NCBI RefSeq assembly: GCF_016019955.1 | Contig: NZ_JAECRZ010000001.1 | Span: 1-64,000, forward strand | DNA from: Thiosulfatihalobacter marinus | GTDB lineage: Bacteria > Pseudomonadota > Alphaproteobacteria > Rhodobacterales > Rhodobacteraceae | Direction of reading: 5' to 3' | Length of the DNA stretch: 64,000 nucleotides | Part shown: positions 17,989-26,766 of the stretch, piece by piece | How the letters are laid out: each line of letters begins with the position of its first letter | Position numbering within the stretch: the stretch's first letter is position 1 | Position numbers and translations under genes: made by a program | Notes under the pieces: model-generated | Database searches by the model: none | What the model was told of the DNA's origin: nothing | Seen by the model: only the letters and a program-made list of their open reading frames with translations

Positions 17989-18069
17989 CTTTCATTGTTC
18001 TTAAAATACTCAACAATTCCGCCCGTGAGACCGGGCGTGCCGTTTTGAGTATTTGTGGAACAATGAAAG
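17989..18069. repeat. 81-base palindromic intergenic element
   Basis: Two 25-base arms in inverted orientation (17989-18013 and 18045-18069), each reading TTGAGTATTT, three variable bases, GAACAATGAAAG, flank a 31-base centre containing the stem CGCCCG (18020-18025)/CGGGCG (18032-18037). Single arms of the same repeat lie at 6817, 15145 and 37857. The structure resembles a BIME/REP doublet. It lies inside an operon between the ATPase and permease genes. Confidence 0.75.
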
Positions 18070-18100
18070 CAGCTTTGGTCATGGGTACGGAGGTTGTGGC

Positions 18101-18985
18101 ATGAGCGCGCTTTGGTATCGTGTCGGGCCGGTGATCACGGTTGTGATCGCCATTTTTGTGCTTTGGTATGCCGGGGCGGTGGCGTTGAATTCGGCCTGGG
18201 CCTATGACAAGGCCAAGCGCGCCGGGGTGGAGCTGAGCACATCCGAGCTGATTGCCGACACGTTGAGCCAGGACAAGCCCAAGCTGCCGGCGCCCCACCA
18301 GGTGGGGCGTGAGATATGGAAGACGACCGGCGGGATGGTGGCCTCGGGGCGGGCGTTTTCCAAGCGTTCGCTGATCTATCACAGCTGGATCACGCTGAGT
18401 TCGACCTTGCTGGGGTTCGTGATGGGCACGGCGCTGGGCATCGGGCTGGCGGTGGGGATCGTTTACAACCGGACCATGGACATGAGCGTGATGCCCTGGG
18501 TGATCGCCAGCCAGACCATTCCGATCCTGGCGATTGCGCCGATGATCATCGTGGTGTTGAACGCGATCGGCATATCCGGGCTTTTGCCCAAGGCGGTGAT
18601 TTCCATGTATCTGTCGTTCTTCCCGGTGGTTGTCGGCATGGTCAAGGGGCTGCGCAGCCCCGGGCGGATGCAGCTGGACCAGATGAAGACCTGGAACGCC
18701 AGCGGGGGGCAGGAGTTCCGGAAGCTGCGGTTGCCGAGCTCGATGCCGTATCTGTTCACCTCGCTCAAGGTGGCGATGGCAGCGTCGCTGGTGGGGGCGA
18801 TCGTGGGTGAGTTGCCCACGGGCGCCGTGGCGGGCCTTGGCGCGCGGCTTCTGGCGGGGAGTTATTACGGGCAGACGATCCAGATATGGAGCGCGCTGAT
18901 CACGGCGGCGGCCCTGGCGGCCAGTCTTGTGGGGCTTATCGGGTTTGTGCAGAAGGCGGTTCTCAAGCGGATGGGGATGGCGTGA
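18101..18985 (+). CDS. ABC transporter permease, first subunit
   Basis: 294 aa, BPD_transp_1 type. A membrane helix near the N-terminus (VGPVITVVIAIFVLWYAGAVAL) is followed by a hydrophilic stretch of about 50 residues, then the core permease helices with the EAA-like loop region (WNASGGQEFRKLRLPSSMPYLF). Start MSALWYRV. Its stop shares one base with the start of the second permease, so translation is coupled. It forms the membrane channel of the importer with the ATPase at 17096. Confidence 0.88.
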   Translation: MSALWYRVGPVITVVIAIFVLWYAGAVALNSAWAYDKAKRAGVELSTSELIADTLSQDKPKLPAPHQVGREIWKTTGGMVASGRAFSKRSLIYHSWITLSSTLLGFVMGTALGIGLAVGIVYNRTMDMSVMPWVIASQTIPILAIAPMIIVVLNAIGISGLLPKAVISMYLSFFPVVVGMVKGLRSPGRMQLDQMKTWNASGGQEFRKLRLPSSMPYLFTSLKVAMAASLVGAIVGELPTGAVAGLGARLLAGSYYGQTIQIWSALITAAALAASLVGLIGFVQKAVLKRMGMA

Positions 18986-19824
18986 TGGGGTGGTTGATTG
19001 CAGCGATCGGTATCTGGCTGGGCGGCTGGGCGCTGAATGTCTGGCTGGCGCGGCAGCCGCGCACGCGGGCGCGCGCGTTGGCGGTGCCGGTCATCTTTGG
19101 CGTCACGCTGGTGTTGATCTGGGAAGGCGTGGTGCGTGGGTTCGAGATCAACCCGGTTTTGTTGCCGCCGCCTTCGGCGATCCTGATCCGGTTTGGCACG
19201 TCGCTGCCGATCCTGTGGGAGGATTTTGTGCAGACCGCGATCAAGGGCGCGTTGTCGGGCTATGTCATCGGCTGCGGCGCGGCGTTCCTGACGGCGGTGG
19301 TGATCGACCGGTTTCCGTTCCTGCAACGCGGGCTGTTGCCGGTGGGCAATTTCGTGGCGGCCCTACCGATCATCGGCATGGCGCCGATCCTGGTGATGTG
19401 GTTCGGTTTTGACTGGCAGTCCAAGGCCGCCGTGGTGGTGGTGATGGTGTTTTTCCCGATGCTGGTGAACACGGTGCAGGGGCTTCAGGCCACGGATGCG
19501 ATGCAGCGCGACCTGATGCGCACCTATGCGTCAGGCTATTGGCAGACGCTGATGAAGCTGCGCCTGCCGGCCGCGATGCCGTTCATCTTCAACGGGCTGA
19601 AAATTTCGACAACGCTGGCGCTGATTGGTGCTATCGTGGCCGAGTTCTTCGGTTCGCCCATCAAGGGGATGGGGTTTCGCATTTCGACCGAGGTGGGGCG
19701 GCTGGCGCTTGATATGGTCTGGGCCGAGATCGTGGTCGCGGCCATTGTGGGATCCGCCTTTTATGGCGGTGTGGCGCTTGTGGAGAAAGCCGTCACATTC
19801 TGGCATCCTTCGCAACGGGGATGA
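18985..19824 (+). CDS. ABC transporter permease, second subunit
   Basis: 279 aa, SsuC/TauC/ThiX-like. About six hydrophobic helices and the EAA-type cytoplasmic loop near residue 185 (YASGYWQTLMKLRLPAAMPFIFNGLK). It probably heterodimerises with the preceding permease. The start GTGATGG context (ATG at 18985) overlaps the upstream stop by one base. The binding protein gene follows after 46 bases. Confidence 0.88.
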   Translation: MGWLIAAIGIWLGGWALNVWLARQPRTRARALAVPVIFGVTLVLIWEGVVRGFEINPVLLPPPSAILIRFGTSLPILWEDFVQTAIKGALSGYVIGCGAAFLTAVVIDRFPFLQRGLLPVGNFVAALPIIGMAPILVMWFGFDWQSKAAVVVVMVFFPMLVNTVQGLQATDAMQRDLMRTYASGYWQTLMKLRLPAAMPFIFNGLKISTTLALIGAIVAEFFGSPIKGMGFRISTEVGRLALDMVWAEIVVAAIVGSAFYGGVALVEKAVTFWHPSQRG

Positions 19825-19870
19825 GCATGACAACAACAATAATGAAACGTTCAACAAGGAGAGTAAAACT

Positions 19871-20860
19871 ATGAAGACACTGATGAAAACCATCAGCGCG
19901 GCGGCGCTGGGCCTTGCTGCGGGCATGGCGCAGGCGGCGGAAGACGTGACGCTGCAACTGAAATGGGTCACGCAGGCGCAGTTTGCGGGCTATTACGTGG
20001 CGCTGGACAAGGGCTTTTACAAGGAAGAGGGGCTGGATGTCACGATCAAGCCGGGCGGCCCGGACATCGCGCCGGCGCAGGTGATCGCGGGCGGCGGGGC
20101 CGATGTGGTTCTGGACTGGATGCCGTCGGCGCTGGCCAGCCGCGAAAAGGGTCTGGCGCTGGTGAATATCGCCCAGCCGTTCAAATCGTCGGGCATGATG
20201 CTGACCTGCCGCAAGGATGCCGGGATCTCGTCGCCGGCCGATTTCGCGGGCAAGACGCTGGGCGTGTGGTTCTATGGCAATGAATACCCCTTCCTGAGCT
20301 GGATGAGCAAGCTGGGCCTGGCCACGGATGGTTCCGATGGCGGTGTGACCGTGCTTAAGCAGGGCTTCAACGTGGATCCGATCCTGCAAGGCCAGGCGGC
20401 CTGTGTGTCGACCATGACCTATAACGAATACTGGCAGATCATCGATGCGGGCCTGACCCCGGATGACCTGGTGGTGTTCAAGTATGAGGATCAGGGCGTC
20501 GCGACGCTGGAAGACGGCATGTATGTGCTGGAGGACAACCTGAAGGATCCGGCCTTTGCGGACAGGATGGTGCGGTTCGTGCGCGCGTCGATGAAGGGCT
20601 GGAAATGGGCCGAGGAAAACCCGGACGAGGCCGCGATGATCGTTCTGGACAATGATGCATCGGGTGCACAGACCGAGGAACATCAGAAACGGATGATGCG
20701 TGAGGTGGCCAAGCTGACCGCGGGCAGCAACGGCGCGCTGGACCCGGCCGATTACGAACGGACGGTAGAAAGCCTGCTGTCGGGCGGATCCGATCCTGTC
20801 ATCACCATGAAGCCCGAAGGCGCCTGGACGCACATGATTACCGACAAGGCGCTGAACTGA
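19871..20860 (+). CDS. NMT1/THI5-like substrate-binding protein
   Basis: 329 aa periplasmic binding protein. Signal peptide MKTLMKTISAAALGLAAGMAQA, then the diagnostic opening LQLKWVTQAQFAGYYVALDK and FYKEEGLDVTIKPGGPD. NMT1/THI5-fold proteins bind pyrimidines (ThiY binds formylaminopyrimidine, others uracil-like or riboflavin-related ligands). Its operon places it with dihydropyrimidinase, so a pyrimidine or ring-opened derivative is the likely ligand. GGAGAG precedes the ATG. A clear terminator follows. Confidence 0.92.
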   Translation: MKTLMKTISAAALGLAAGMAQAAEDVTLQLKWVTQAQFAGYYVALDKGFYKEEGLDVTIKPGGPDIAPAQVIAGGGADVVLDWMPSALASREKGLALVNIAQPFKSSGMMLTCRKDAGISSPADFAGKTLGVWFYGNEYPFLSWMSKLGLATDGSDGGVTVLKQGFNVDPILQGQAACVSTMTYNEYWQIIDAGLTPDDLVVFKYEDQGVATLEDGMYVLEDNLKDPAFADRMVRFVRASMKGWKWAEENPDEAAMIVLDNDASGAQTEEHQKRMMREVAKLTAGSNGALDPADYERTVESLLSGGSDPVITMKPEGAWTHMITDKALN

Positions 20861-20894
20861 GGCGAGACTTGCCATTGCTCCTGACGGGGGGCGG

Positions 20895-20920
20895 GGGCCG
20901 GGCGCAAGCCCGGCCCTTTT
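20895..20920 (+). terminator. Rho-independent terminator of the pyrimidine operon
   Basis: GGGCCGGGC (20895-20903), loop GCAA, GCCCGGCCC (20908-20916), then TTTT. A perfect 9-bp GC stem 34 bases after the binding-protein stop codon. Confidence 0.9.
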
Positions 20921-20957
20921 GATTTGCGCATATCGGTGGCTGTGATAGCAGGCGGAC

Positions 20958-22004
20958 ATGGTGCAGTGGATCAGGGATAATCCGGCGGTGCAAACCGTCT
21001 TGACGTTGGTGGCCGGCGTGGCGGGGGCGGCGCTGGGCGGGCTGATCGGGCTGCCGCTTTATCAGATCACAGGGCCTGCGATCCTGGTGGGGGCGCTGGC
21101 GTTGACAGGGCTGCCGCTGGCGATTGCCGTGCCGGTGCGCGACCTGGCGTTTCTGGTGGTGGGGATCGGCGTGGGCGCGGGCATGAACGCGCAGGCGCGC
21201 GAGGCGATCCTCAAGTGGCCGTTTGCCTTGCTGGCGCTGGTGGTGATGCTGGTGGCGATCATGTTCCTGTGCCGCTGGATGCTGATGCGCGGCTTTGGGT
21301 TCGACCGCCGGGCGGCGGTGCTGGCATCGTCCCCCGGACATCTGAGTTTCGTGATCGCGATGAGCACGGCGCTGGAGGCGGATGTGGCGCGGATCACGGT
21401 GATCCAGACCATCCGGGTGATGGCGATGACGGTGGCGGTGCCTTTTGCGCTGATGCTGGCGGGGGCGGATCTGGATCGTCCGGTGGCCGCGCCGGATGCG
21501 GTGATGGGATGGGGGGCGTTGGCGGCGCTGGTGCTGGCGACGATCGCGATTGCGCCGCTGCTGCGGCGGCTGAAGGTGCCGGCGCATTTCCTGTTGGCGG
21601 GCATGGGCGTTTCGGCGGTGGCGCATTTGCTGGAGTGGACGCCCGGCGCGATGCATCCCGGCCTGGCCTTGCTGGGGTTTGTGGCAATCGGCACGCTGAT
21701 CGGGACGCGGTTCACGGGTATATCGCTCAAGCTGCTGGGGCAGATGAGCGTGGCCGGGTTGTGTGTGACTGGCGTGGCGATGGGCATGGCGGTGCTGTTC
21801 GCGGTGCCGGTGGCGGCGTTTCTGGGAATGCCGGTGAGCCATGTGGTGGTGGCGTTTGCGCCCGGTGGGCTGGACACCATGATCGCGATGGGCGGTGTGT
21901 TGGCGGCGGATGCCGGGTTTGTCGCGGCCAGCCATGTCGGGCGGCTGGTGGTGCTGCCGGTTCTGGTGCCGCTGATGCTGGGGCGGGGTTCAAAGCCGGG
22001 ATAG
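20958..22004 (+). CDS. AbrB-family (AmoA-like) membrane transporter
   Basis: 348 aa, hydrophobic throughout with about ten membrane helices in two related halves, as in the PF05145 AbrB/ammonia-monooxygenase-named family. The family motif FAPGGLDTMI occurs near the C-terminus and a related SSPGHLSFVIAMS in the first half, supporting the internal duplication. Despite its old name it has no link to ammonia oxidation shown here; family members are putative transporters or regulators. Stands alone after the terminator at 20920. Confidence 0.85.
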   Translation: MVQWIRDNPAVQTVLTLVAGVAGAALGGLIGLPLYQITGPAILVGALALTGLPLAIAVPVRDLAFLVVGIGVGAGMNAQAREAILKWPFALLALVVMLVAIMFLCRWMLMRGFGFDRRAAVLASSPGHLSFVIAMSTALEADVARITVIQTIRVMAMTVAVPFALMLAGADLDRPVAAPDAVMGWGALAALVLATIAIAPLLRRLKVPAHFLLAGMGVSAVAHLLEWTPGAMHPGLALLGFVAIGTLIGTRFTGISLKLLGQMSVAGLCVTGVAMGMAVLFAVPVAAFLGMPVSHVVVAFAPGGLDTMIAMGGVLAADAGFVAASHVGRLVVLPVLVPLMLGRGSKPG

Positions 22005-22049
22005 CGCGCCTATATATCGATTGAATGGAATGTGATCTGGAGGTCCGGG

Positions 22050-22481
22050 ATGGCCGGGAAGAAACTGACATGTCTGGCATGTGGGCAGATGAATCGCGTG
22101 CCGTTTGACAAGCTGGCGGCGGGGCCGAAATGCGGCACCTGTGGCGCGGAATTGGCGGGCGGCACGGTGGCCGAGGTGGATCTGGCGACGCTGGAAAAGG
22201 CGGCGCGCAATGACGATCTGCCCATCGTGGTGGATTTCTGGGCGCCGTGGTGCGGGCCGTGCCGCCAGATGGCGCCGCAATATCAGACGGCGGCGCAGGC
22301 GTTGCAAGGGCAGGTGCGGCTGGTCAAGCTGAACACCGAGGCCCACCCGAACGCGGGTGCAAAATACCGCATCCGGGGCATTCCTACCATGGCCGTCTTT
22401 TCAAATGGTAAAGAGCGGGCGCGCCAGTCGGGGGCGATGCCGTCACAGGCAATCGTGAGCTGGATCACGGCGCATACGTAA
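22050..22481 (+). CDS. trxC: Thioredoxin 2 (zinc-type)
   Basis: 143 aa cytoplasmic disulfide reductase. The N-terminal zinc finger is visible as CLACGQMN and CGTCG (two CxxC pairs), then a thioredoxin fold with active site FWAPWCGPCRQM near residue 70 and the cis-Pro region RIRGIPTMAVF. The start MAGKKLTCLACG is placed by CTGGAGG about 8 bases upstream and by the TrxC N-terminus. The zinc finger separates it from TrxA. Regulation not evident. Confidence 0.95.
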   Translation: MAGKKLTCLACGQMNRVPFDKLAAGPKCGTCGAELAGGTVAEVDLATLEKAARNDDLPIVVDFWAPWCGPCRQMAPQYQTAAQALQGQVRLVKLNTEAHPNAGAKYRIRGIPTMAVFSNGKERARQSGAMPSQAIVSWITAHT

Positions 22482-22518
22482 GGGGAAACCTCTGCCGAGA
22501 GGCGGCCGCCGGCATGGC

Positions 22519-23667
22519 CTAGCGACGCAGCGCGTTCAGCAGGTACCGGGGCAGGCGCGCCACCACGCTGCGGGCCAGTTCGGGATAGTCCAGTTCACCC
22601 GCAAGCAGACGCATGTATTGCATCCGCACCGTGCCGGAACGGCGGAACGTGGCGGTGAACGCCTTTTGCCAGCGCGGGGCGAAGATGATGCGGCGCAGGC
22701 GGCGGGCGATGCGCAGGTTGCGGTGTATGTCTTTTAGCGCGGTCCGGTAGCGGGGCAGGGCAGTCTCGGGCGCCCCGGCGGCCAGCGCGTCAAGCGCGGC
22801 CTGCGCGGCAAGTTGTCCGCTTTGCATGGCCAGGGCGATGCCCTCGCCGGTGATCGGATCGACCAGCCCGGCGGCATCTCCGGCCAGCAGCACGGGGCCG
22901 CGCCCGGGCGTTTGGCGAAAGTCGCCAAAGGGCAGGTAATGGCCCTTGAAGCGGGTCTGCGCGGGATCGAGGCCAAGGCCGAGCAGGTAGTCCGAGAACC
23001 GCGCCTTCATGTCGGGGTTGGGGGCGTGCAGCCCGCCCACGCCCACGGTGGTGGAGCCCTGTTTCGGGAAGGACCAGCCATAGCCCCAACTGGCGGCGGC
23101 GAAATCGATGCGCAGGGGCTGATTGGCGGGATCTTGCGCGGTGGGGGGCACCTCGATTTCAAGGCCGAACCCGATGCTGTCGCCGGAGAAAGCGGCGCCA
23201 AAGAGGTGGCGGGCGACAATGGAATTGACCCCGTCCGCGCCGATCAGGATATCGCCCGATATCGTGGTGCCGTCGCGAAAAGTGACCGTATTGTCAGAGA
23301 GTTGCGCGATGGCACGGCCCGAGTAGTCGGCGGCTCCGGCGTGCAGCGCGTGGCGGAACAGCGTGTCGTCCAGATCGCGCCGCATGGTCAGGTGCAGGGG
23401 CGGGATATCGTGCAGCACCGCAAGGGTGCGGCCGGTGTGCCAGAAGGCGATTTCGGTGCGGCTGATGGCGCGGGACAGATCGAAATCCTGCCCGAAGACC
23501 GCGCGATAGGTGGCGCGGCTACGCTCGGTGAACAGACCGCCGCACAGCTTGTCGCGGGGAAAGCGCGCCTTGTCGATCAGGGCCACGCGCCGGCCCTGGC
23601 GCGCGGCCCATGTGGCCGCGGCGCTGCCCGCGGGGCCGGCGCCGATCACGAGGATGTCGAATTTCAT
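22519..23667 (-). CDS. Geranylgeranyl-reductase-family FAD oxidoreductase
   Basis: 382 aa. The FAD-binding Rossmann motif is at the very N-terminus (DILVIGAGPAGSAAATWAARQG), then PRDKLCGGL, typical of the group, and the second FAD motif GPVLLAGDAAGLVDPITGEGI near residue 265. Members reduce isoprenoid double bonds (BchP, archaeal GGR) or act on other lipids. No photosynthesis or carotenoid genes are nearby, so the substrate is open. Convergent with trxC with a short gap and no clear terminator. Confidence 0.88.
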   Translation of the reverse strand: MKFDILVIGAGPAGSAAATWAARQGRRVALIDKARFPRDKLCGGLFTERSRATYRAVFGQDFDLSRAISRTEIAFWHTGRTLAVLHDIPPLHLTMRRDLDDTLFRHALHAGAADYSGRAIAQLSDNTVTFRDGTTISGDILIGADGVNSIVARHLFGAAFSGDSIGFGLEIEVPPTAQDPANQPLRIDFAAASWGYGWSFPKQGSTTVGVGGLHAPNPDMKARFSDYLLGLGLDPAQTRFKGHYLPFGDFRQTPGRGPVLLAGDAAGLVDPITGEGIALAMQSGQLAAQAALDALAAGAPETALPRYRTALKDIHRNLRIARRLRRIIFAPRWQKAFTATFRRSGTVRMQYMRLLAGELDYPELARSVVARLPRYLLNALRR

Positions 23668-23769
23668 CAGCGCTTGTCCCCCGGGGTTGGCGTTATGCCG
23701 GTTCTACCAGCTTTCGCGCGCCGCGCCAGAGGGTTAGGGTGGCAGCGAACCAGGACAGGGAACAGTGAC

Positions 23770-24159
23770 ATGGCGCAAGAAACCCAACCCACCGGCGAGG
23801 CCACTTTGCGGGTACAGGCCATGCCGGCGGATGTGAATGTGAATGGCGATATCTTTGGCGGCTGGGTGCTGAGCCAGATGGATATTGCCAGCGGCATCGT
23901 GGCGGCGCAGCGCGGGCAGGGGCGCGTGACCACGGTGGGGGTGGATGCGATGAAATTCATCCGCCCGGTGCAGGTGGGCGACATCCTGGCGGTGTGGGCC
24001 TGGGTGGAGCGGGTGGGGCGCAGCTCGATGGGGATACGGATCGAGGCCTGGGCCAAGCGCCGTCACCGGGGGATCTCGGAGAAGGTGACAGAGGCGGTCT
24101 TTACCTATGTGGCGATCGACGAAAACGGCCGCCCGCGCCCGGTGCCGCCCGAGGCATAG
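23770..24159 (+). CDS. Acyl-CoA thioesterase, YciA-like hotdog protein
   Basis: 129 aa single hotdog domain. The family signature is clear: MPADVNVNGDIFGGWVLSQMDIASGIVA, with the catalytic Asp in QMD, and VDAMKFIRPVQVGD following. It hydrolyses acyl-CoA esters to free acids and CoA, in the cytoplasm, typically as a hexamer. The start at MAQETQPTGE is preceded by AGGGAACAG. It is divergent from the flavoprotein at 22519. Confidence 0.9.
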   Translation: MAQETQPTGEATLRVQAMPADVNVNGDIFGGWVLSQMDIASGIVAAQRGQGRVTTVGVDAMKFIRPVQVGDILAVWAWVERVGRSSMGIRIEAWAKRRHRGISEKVTEAVFTYVAIDENGRPRPVPPEA

Positions 24160-24193
24160 GCCGGGCGCAATCGCCCGGAATGCCGGGTCGGCG

Positions 24194-24226
24194 CGGGATC
24201 GGTATTGCGTCGGTATTGCGACGGTG
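24194..24226 (+). repeat. Second set of 11-base tandem repeats
   Basis: Units CGGGATCGGTA, TTGCGTCGGTA and TTGCGACGGTG. Matches the set at 6940-6972, including the downstream GTGCG and GTTAAG. Here it lies about 70 bases upstream of the 24297 gene, where it could serve as promoter or operator. Confidence 0.7.
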
Positions 24227-24296
24227 CGCCCGTGCGCTGGCGCAGGGCGGTGTTAAGACGGATCTGGCAGGGTGGCGGCAAAGAGGAGTACCGACC

Positions 24297-24620
24297 ATGC
24301 CGACCAAGACCCAACGCATCGCCCGCGAACGTCTGACCCGCAACCTGATCTGGCTGAACAACGAGCTGTGGCTGCCGGCGGCCATGCGCGAGGATGTGCC
24401 CGAGGCTTGGCACACGCTGGAACAGGACGTGGATGTGGACGAGCCCAAGGACAAGATCACACTGTATGTGGATCGCTCGGTGGCCAGGTTCTACCGGGCC
24501 ATGGGCAAGGGGTATCAGGAGCGGATCAACCGGTTGCTGGCGACCTGGGCGCAGATGAAGATTGCCGACGAACTGCGGGTGGATGCGTTGATCCGGGATC
24601 GGCTGGACGGGGAAATCTGA
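24297..24620 (+). CDS. Orphan BrnA-antitoxin-like protein (DUF4415 type)
   Basis: 107 aa. The C-terminal half (KITLYVDRSVARFYRAMGKGYQERINRLL) has the BrnA/DUF4415 pattern of a short beta strand followed by two helices, a ribbon-helix-helix-like DNA-binding fold. BrnA normally pairs with a BrnT toxin encoded just upstream; none is seen on either side, so it is an orphan antitoxin or a plain regulator. AAGAGGAG gives a good ribosome site. The 11-base repeats lie in its upstream region. Confidence 0.72.
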   Translation: MPTKTQRIARERLTRNLIWLNNELWLPAAMREDVPEAWHTLEQDVDVDEPKDKITLYVDRSVARFYRAMGKGYQERINRLLATWAQMKIADELRVDALIRDRLDGEI

Positions 24621-24735
24621 GGCGCGGTTTGGCCCGGGCAAGGCGGCTTTGGGCCGAAGACCGGGGGCGCGGCGACGTTTGAATTGCGGGTATCGCCGTC
24701 TGCCCCGGACAAGGCCGCAATCAGCGTGCCGGAGG

Positions 24736-25629
24736 TTAGCGCACGCCGATCGGAAGCTGCTGGGCCTCGCTCCAGTGTCGCGGCGACTGCCCGAACATGC
24801 GTTTGAACTCTCTGCTGAACTGTGACGGGCTGACATAGCCGACATCCAGTGCCGCTTCGTTGACCGTCATGCCGCCGGAAATCTTCATCGCGGCATTGTT
24901 CAGCCGCATCGATTTCACGAACTGGATCGGAGCCATCGATGTCGCCTGCTTGAATTTTCGGTGAAACACCGCCCGGCTCATGCCTGCGCGGGCCGCCATG
25001 TCATCAATCGAAATCGGTGCATCCAGCCGGGCGGAAACCTGTGCGATGGACCGCGCAATGGCATTTCCGGGGCCGAAAGCCTGCCGCGCAAATATCCCCG
25101 CCTCGCCCTTCAGTAAAGCATAATGCACCTCGCGCAATCGCGCATCCCCCAGGATCGCCGCATCCGTCCGGTTGGTCCCAAGGGTCAGCAGCCGATACAG
25201 AGCATCGCCAAAGGCCGCATCCCATCGGGCCAGCTTGATCCCTTGCGCAGGCAGGCCGCTCTTGCCCGGGGGCAGCACCCCGCCGGCGGTCTCCATCTGC
25301 ATCGCCAGTGTCGTCAATGCCTGCGGGTCGAGCGAGATGAACACGCCAAGGAGGGGATTGTCGGGCGATGCAGTGGGCGTGCCCGCCTTGACCGGCATCG
25401 ACATCGGACAGCACAGGTATTGGCGCGCGTCATAGACATATCGCTGGCCGTCAAAGACAGCCTCCTTGGCCCCGCTGACAATGGCGACGACACAGGGTTC
25501 GTAGACAACCGGGGCACAGGGGATCGCCCGGGTTGCCCGAAACAGGCGCACGCCCTTGATGCCGGTTTCCGTCAGACCGTCATCATCGGTGCGGGACGCG
25601 ATCAGGTGCTTGATCCGGTCTTTGCTCAT
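24736..25629 (-). CDS. AraC-family transcriptional regulator
   Basis: 297 aa. N-terminal AraC_N-type ligand or cupin-like domain, then two HTH motifs in the last 100 residues (SIDDMAARAGMSRAVFHRKFKQATSMAP and VNEAALDVGYVSPSQFSREFKRMFGQSP). The N-terminal type is that of regulators next to oxidoreductase genes (YqhC-like group). It is divergent from the SDR at 25799, which it probably controls (inference from gene arrangement). Confidence 0.9.
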   Translation of the reverse strand: MSKDRIKHLIASRTDDDGLTETGIKGVRLFRATRAIPCAPVVYEPCVVAIVSGAKEAVFDGQRYVYDARQYLCCPMSMPVKAGTPTASPDNPLLGVFISLDPQALTTLAMQMETAGGVLPPGKSGLPAQGIKLARWDAAFGDALYRLLTLGTNRTDAAILGDARLREVHYALLKGEAGIFARQAFGPGNAIARSIAQVSARLDAPISIDDMAARAGMSRAVFHRKFKQATSMAPIQFVKSMRLNNAAMKISGGMTVNEAALDVGYVSPSQFSREFKRMFGQSPRHWSEAQQLPIGVR

Positions 25630-25798
25630 GGAGCTTGTCTAAGGCCTTTCAGGGCGCATTCGCAATGGGTTTGATACAATCAGGCAAGAAAACGCGACGA
25701 ATTCGCATGGTGTCAGGCTGAAATGAGAGTTATTTGCATGTTCTGGACGGAATGGCACCCCGCGCGGCAAGACCGCCTGCGGCACAAGGAGAATGACA

Positions 25799-26746
25799 AT
25801 GCCAGACAGGACTTTTGGACCAGCGGGCTGGACCCCCGAACGGCTTGGCTCGCTCGTGGGCAAAACCTATGTGATCACCGGGGGCAACGCGGGCGCCGGT
25901 TTCCAGGCGTCGCGCATTCTTTTGTCAAAGGGCGCGCGTGTGGTGATGCTGAACCGCAACGCCGGGAAATCCGACGCTGCGGTCAAGGACCTGAAGACGG
26001 AGTTCGGGCCAGAGGCCGAGGTTGGATTTGTCCGCATGGACCTGTCCGAGCTGGCAAGCGTTCGCGCGGCGGCAGGTGAGGTGCTGGCAACAGTCCCTCG
26101 CATTGATGCGCTGATCTGCAATGCCGCTATTGCGCAGGTGCCGACACGGAAGCTGACCGTTGACGGCTTTGAAAGCCAGCTTGGTACCAACCACTACGGC
26201 CATTTCGTGCTGCGCGGGATGCTTTTTGACCGCGTTGAGGAGTCGCAAGGGCGGATCGTGGTCGTGGCCAGCCTTGGCTACAATATGGGGACCAGGACGA
26301 TCCGGTTCGACGATATGAACTGGGACAGGAACTACAGCGCCAACCCGGTCTACAGCCAATCCAAGCTGGCGCAGATGATGTTTGCGTATGAATTGCAGGA
26401 TCGCGTCAGGGCCGCGGGAAAATCGGTGGACGTGTATGTATGCCATCCGGGGGCTTCCGCGACTTCGCTGATCCGCACAAGCGGCGGTTTCCTGACGCGT
26501 GTGGCGTGGTGGCTGATGACCAAGTCGCCAATGGTGCAAACCGCCGAGAAAGGCGCCTATCCGGAAGTGATGTGCGCGACCGAACGCGGGCTGGAGCAGC
26601 GGGCGCTGTACGGCCCGACAGGCCGAATGGAATGCGTCGGCCCGGTCGGAAAGGGTACGTTGAACCCGCACGCCCATGACAAGGCGGTCATGTCAAGACT
26701 GTGGGATGTGTCTGAAAAGGCGACAGGGTTCAGTTGGAGCGTTTGA
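25799..26746 (+). CDS. Short-chain dehydrogenase/reductase (retinol-dehydrogenase-like)
   Basis: 315 aa, longer than the 250-residue classical SDR and similar to the WW-oxidoreductase or retinol-dehydrogenase group. Cofactor motif VITGGNAGAGF, structural motif CNAAIAQ (NNAG equivalent), and catalytic YSQSK with Ser in VVASLGYN. Cofactor and substrate are not deducible. The ATG at 25799 is preferred over the one at 25793 because AAGGAG lies 7 bases before it. Partner regulator: the divergent AraC gene. Confidence 0.87.
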   Translation: MPDRTFGPAGWTPERLGSLVGKTYVITGGNAGAGFQASRILLSKGARVVMLNRNAGKSDAAVKDLKTEFGPEAEVGFVRMDLSELASVRAAAGEVLATVPRIDALICNAAIAQVPTRKLTVDGFESQLGTNHYGHFVLRGMLFDRVEESQGRIVVVASLGYNMGTRTIRFDDMNWDRNYSANPVYSQSKLAQMMFAYELQDRVRAAGKSVDVYVCHPGASATSLIRTSGGFLTRVAWWLMTKSPMVQTAEKGAYPEVMCATERGLEQRALYGPTGRMECVGPVGKGTLNPHAHDKAVMSRLWDVSEKATGFSWSV

Positions 26747-26766
26747 TCAAGAATCGGCGGGGTGGT

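Noticed and set aside
20958-22004. Ammonia monooxygenase, as the family is sometimes named.
   Set aside because: It is an AbrB-type duplicated membrane protein with no relation to AmoABC and no nitrification genes nearby.
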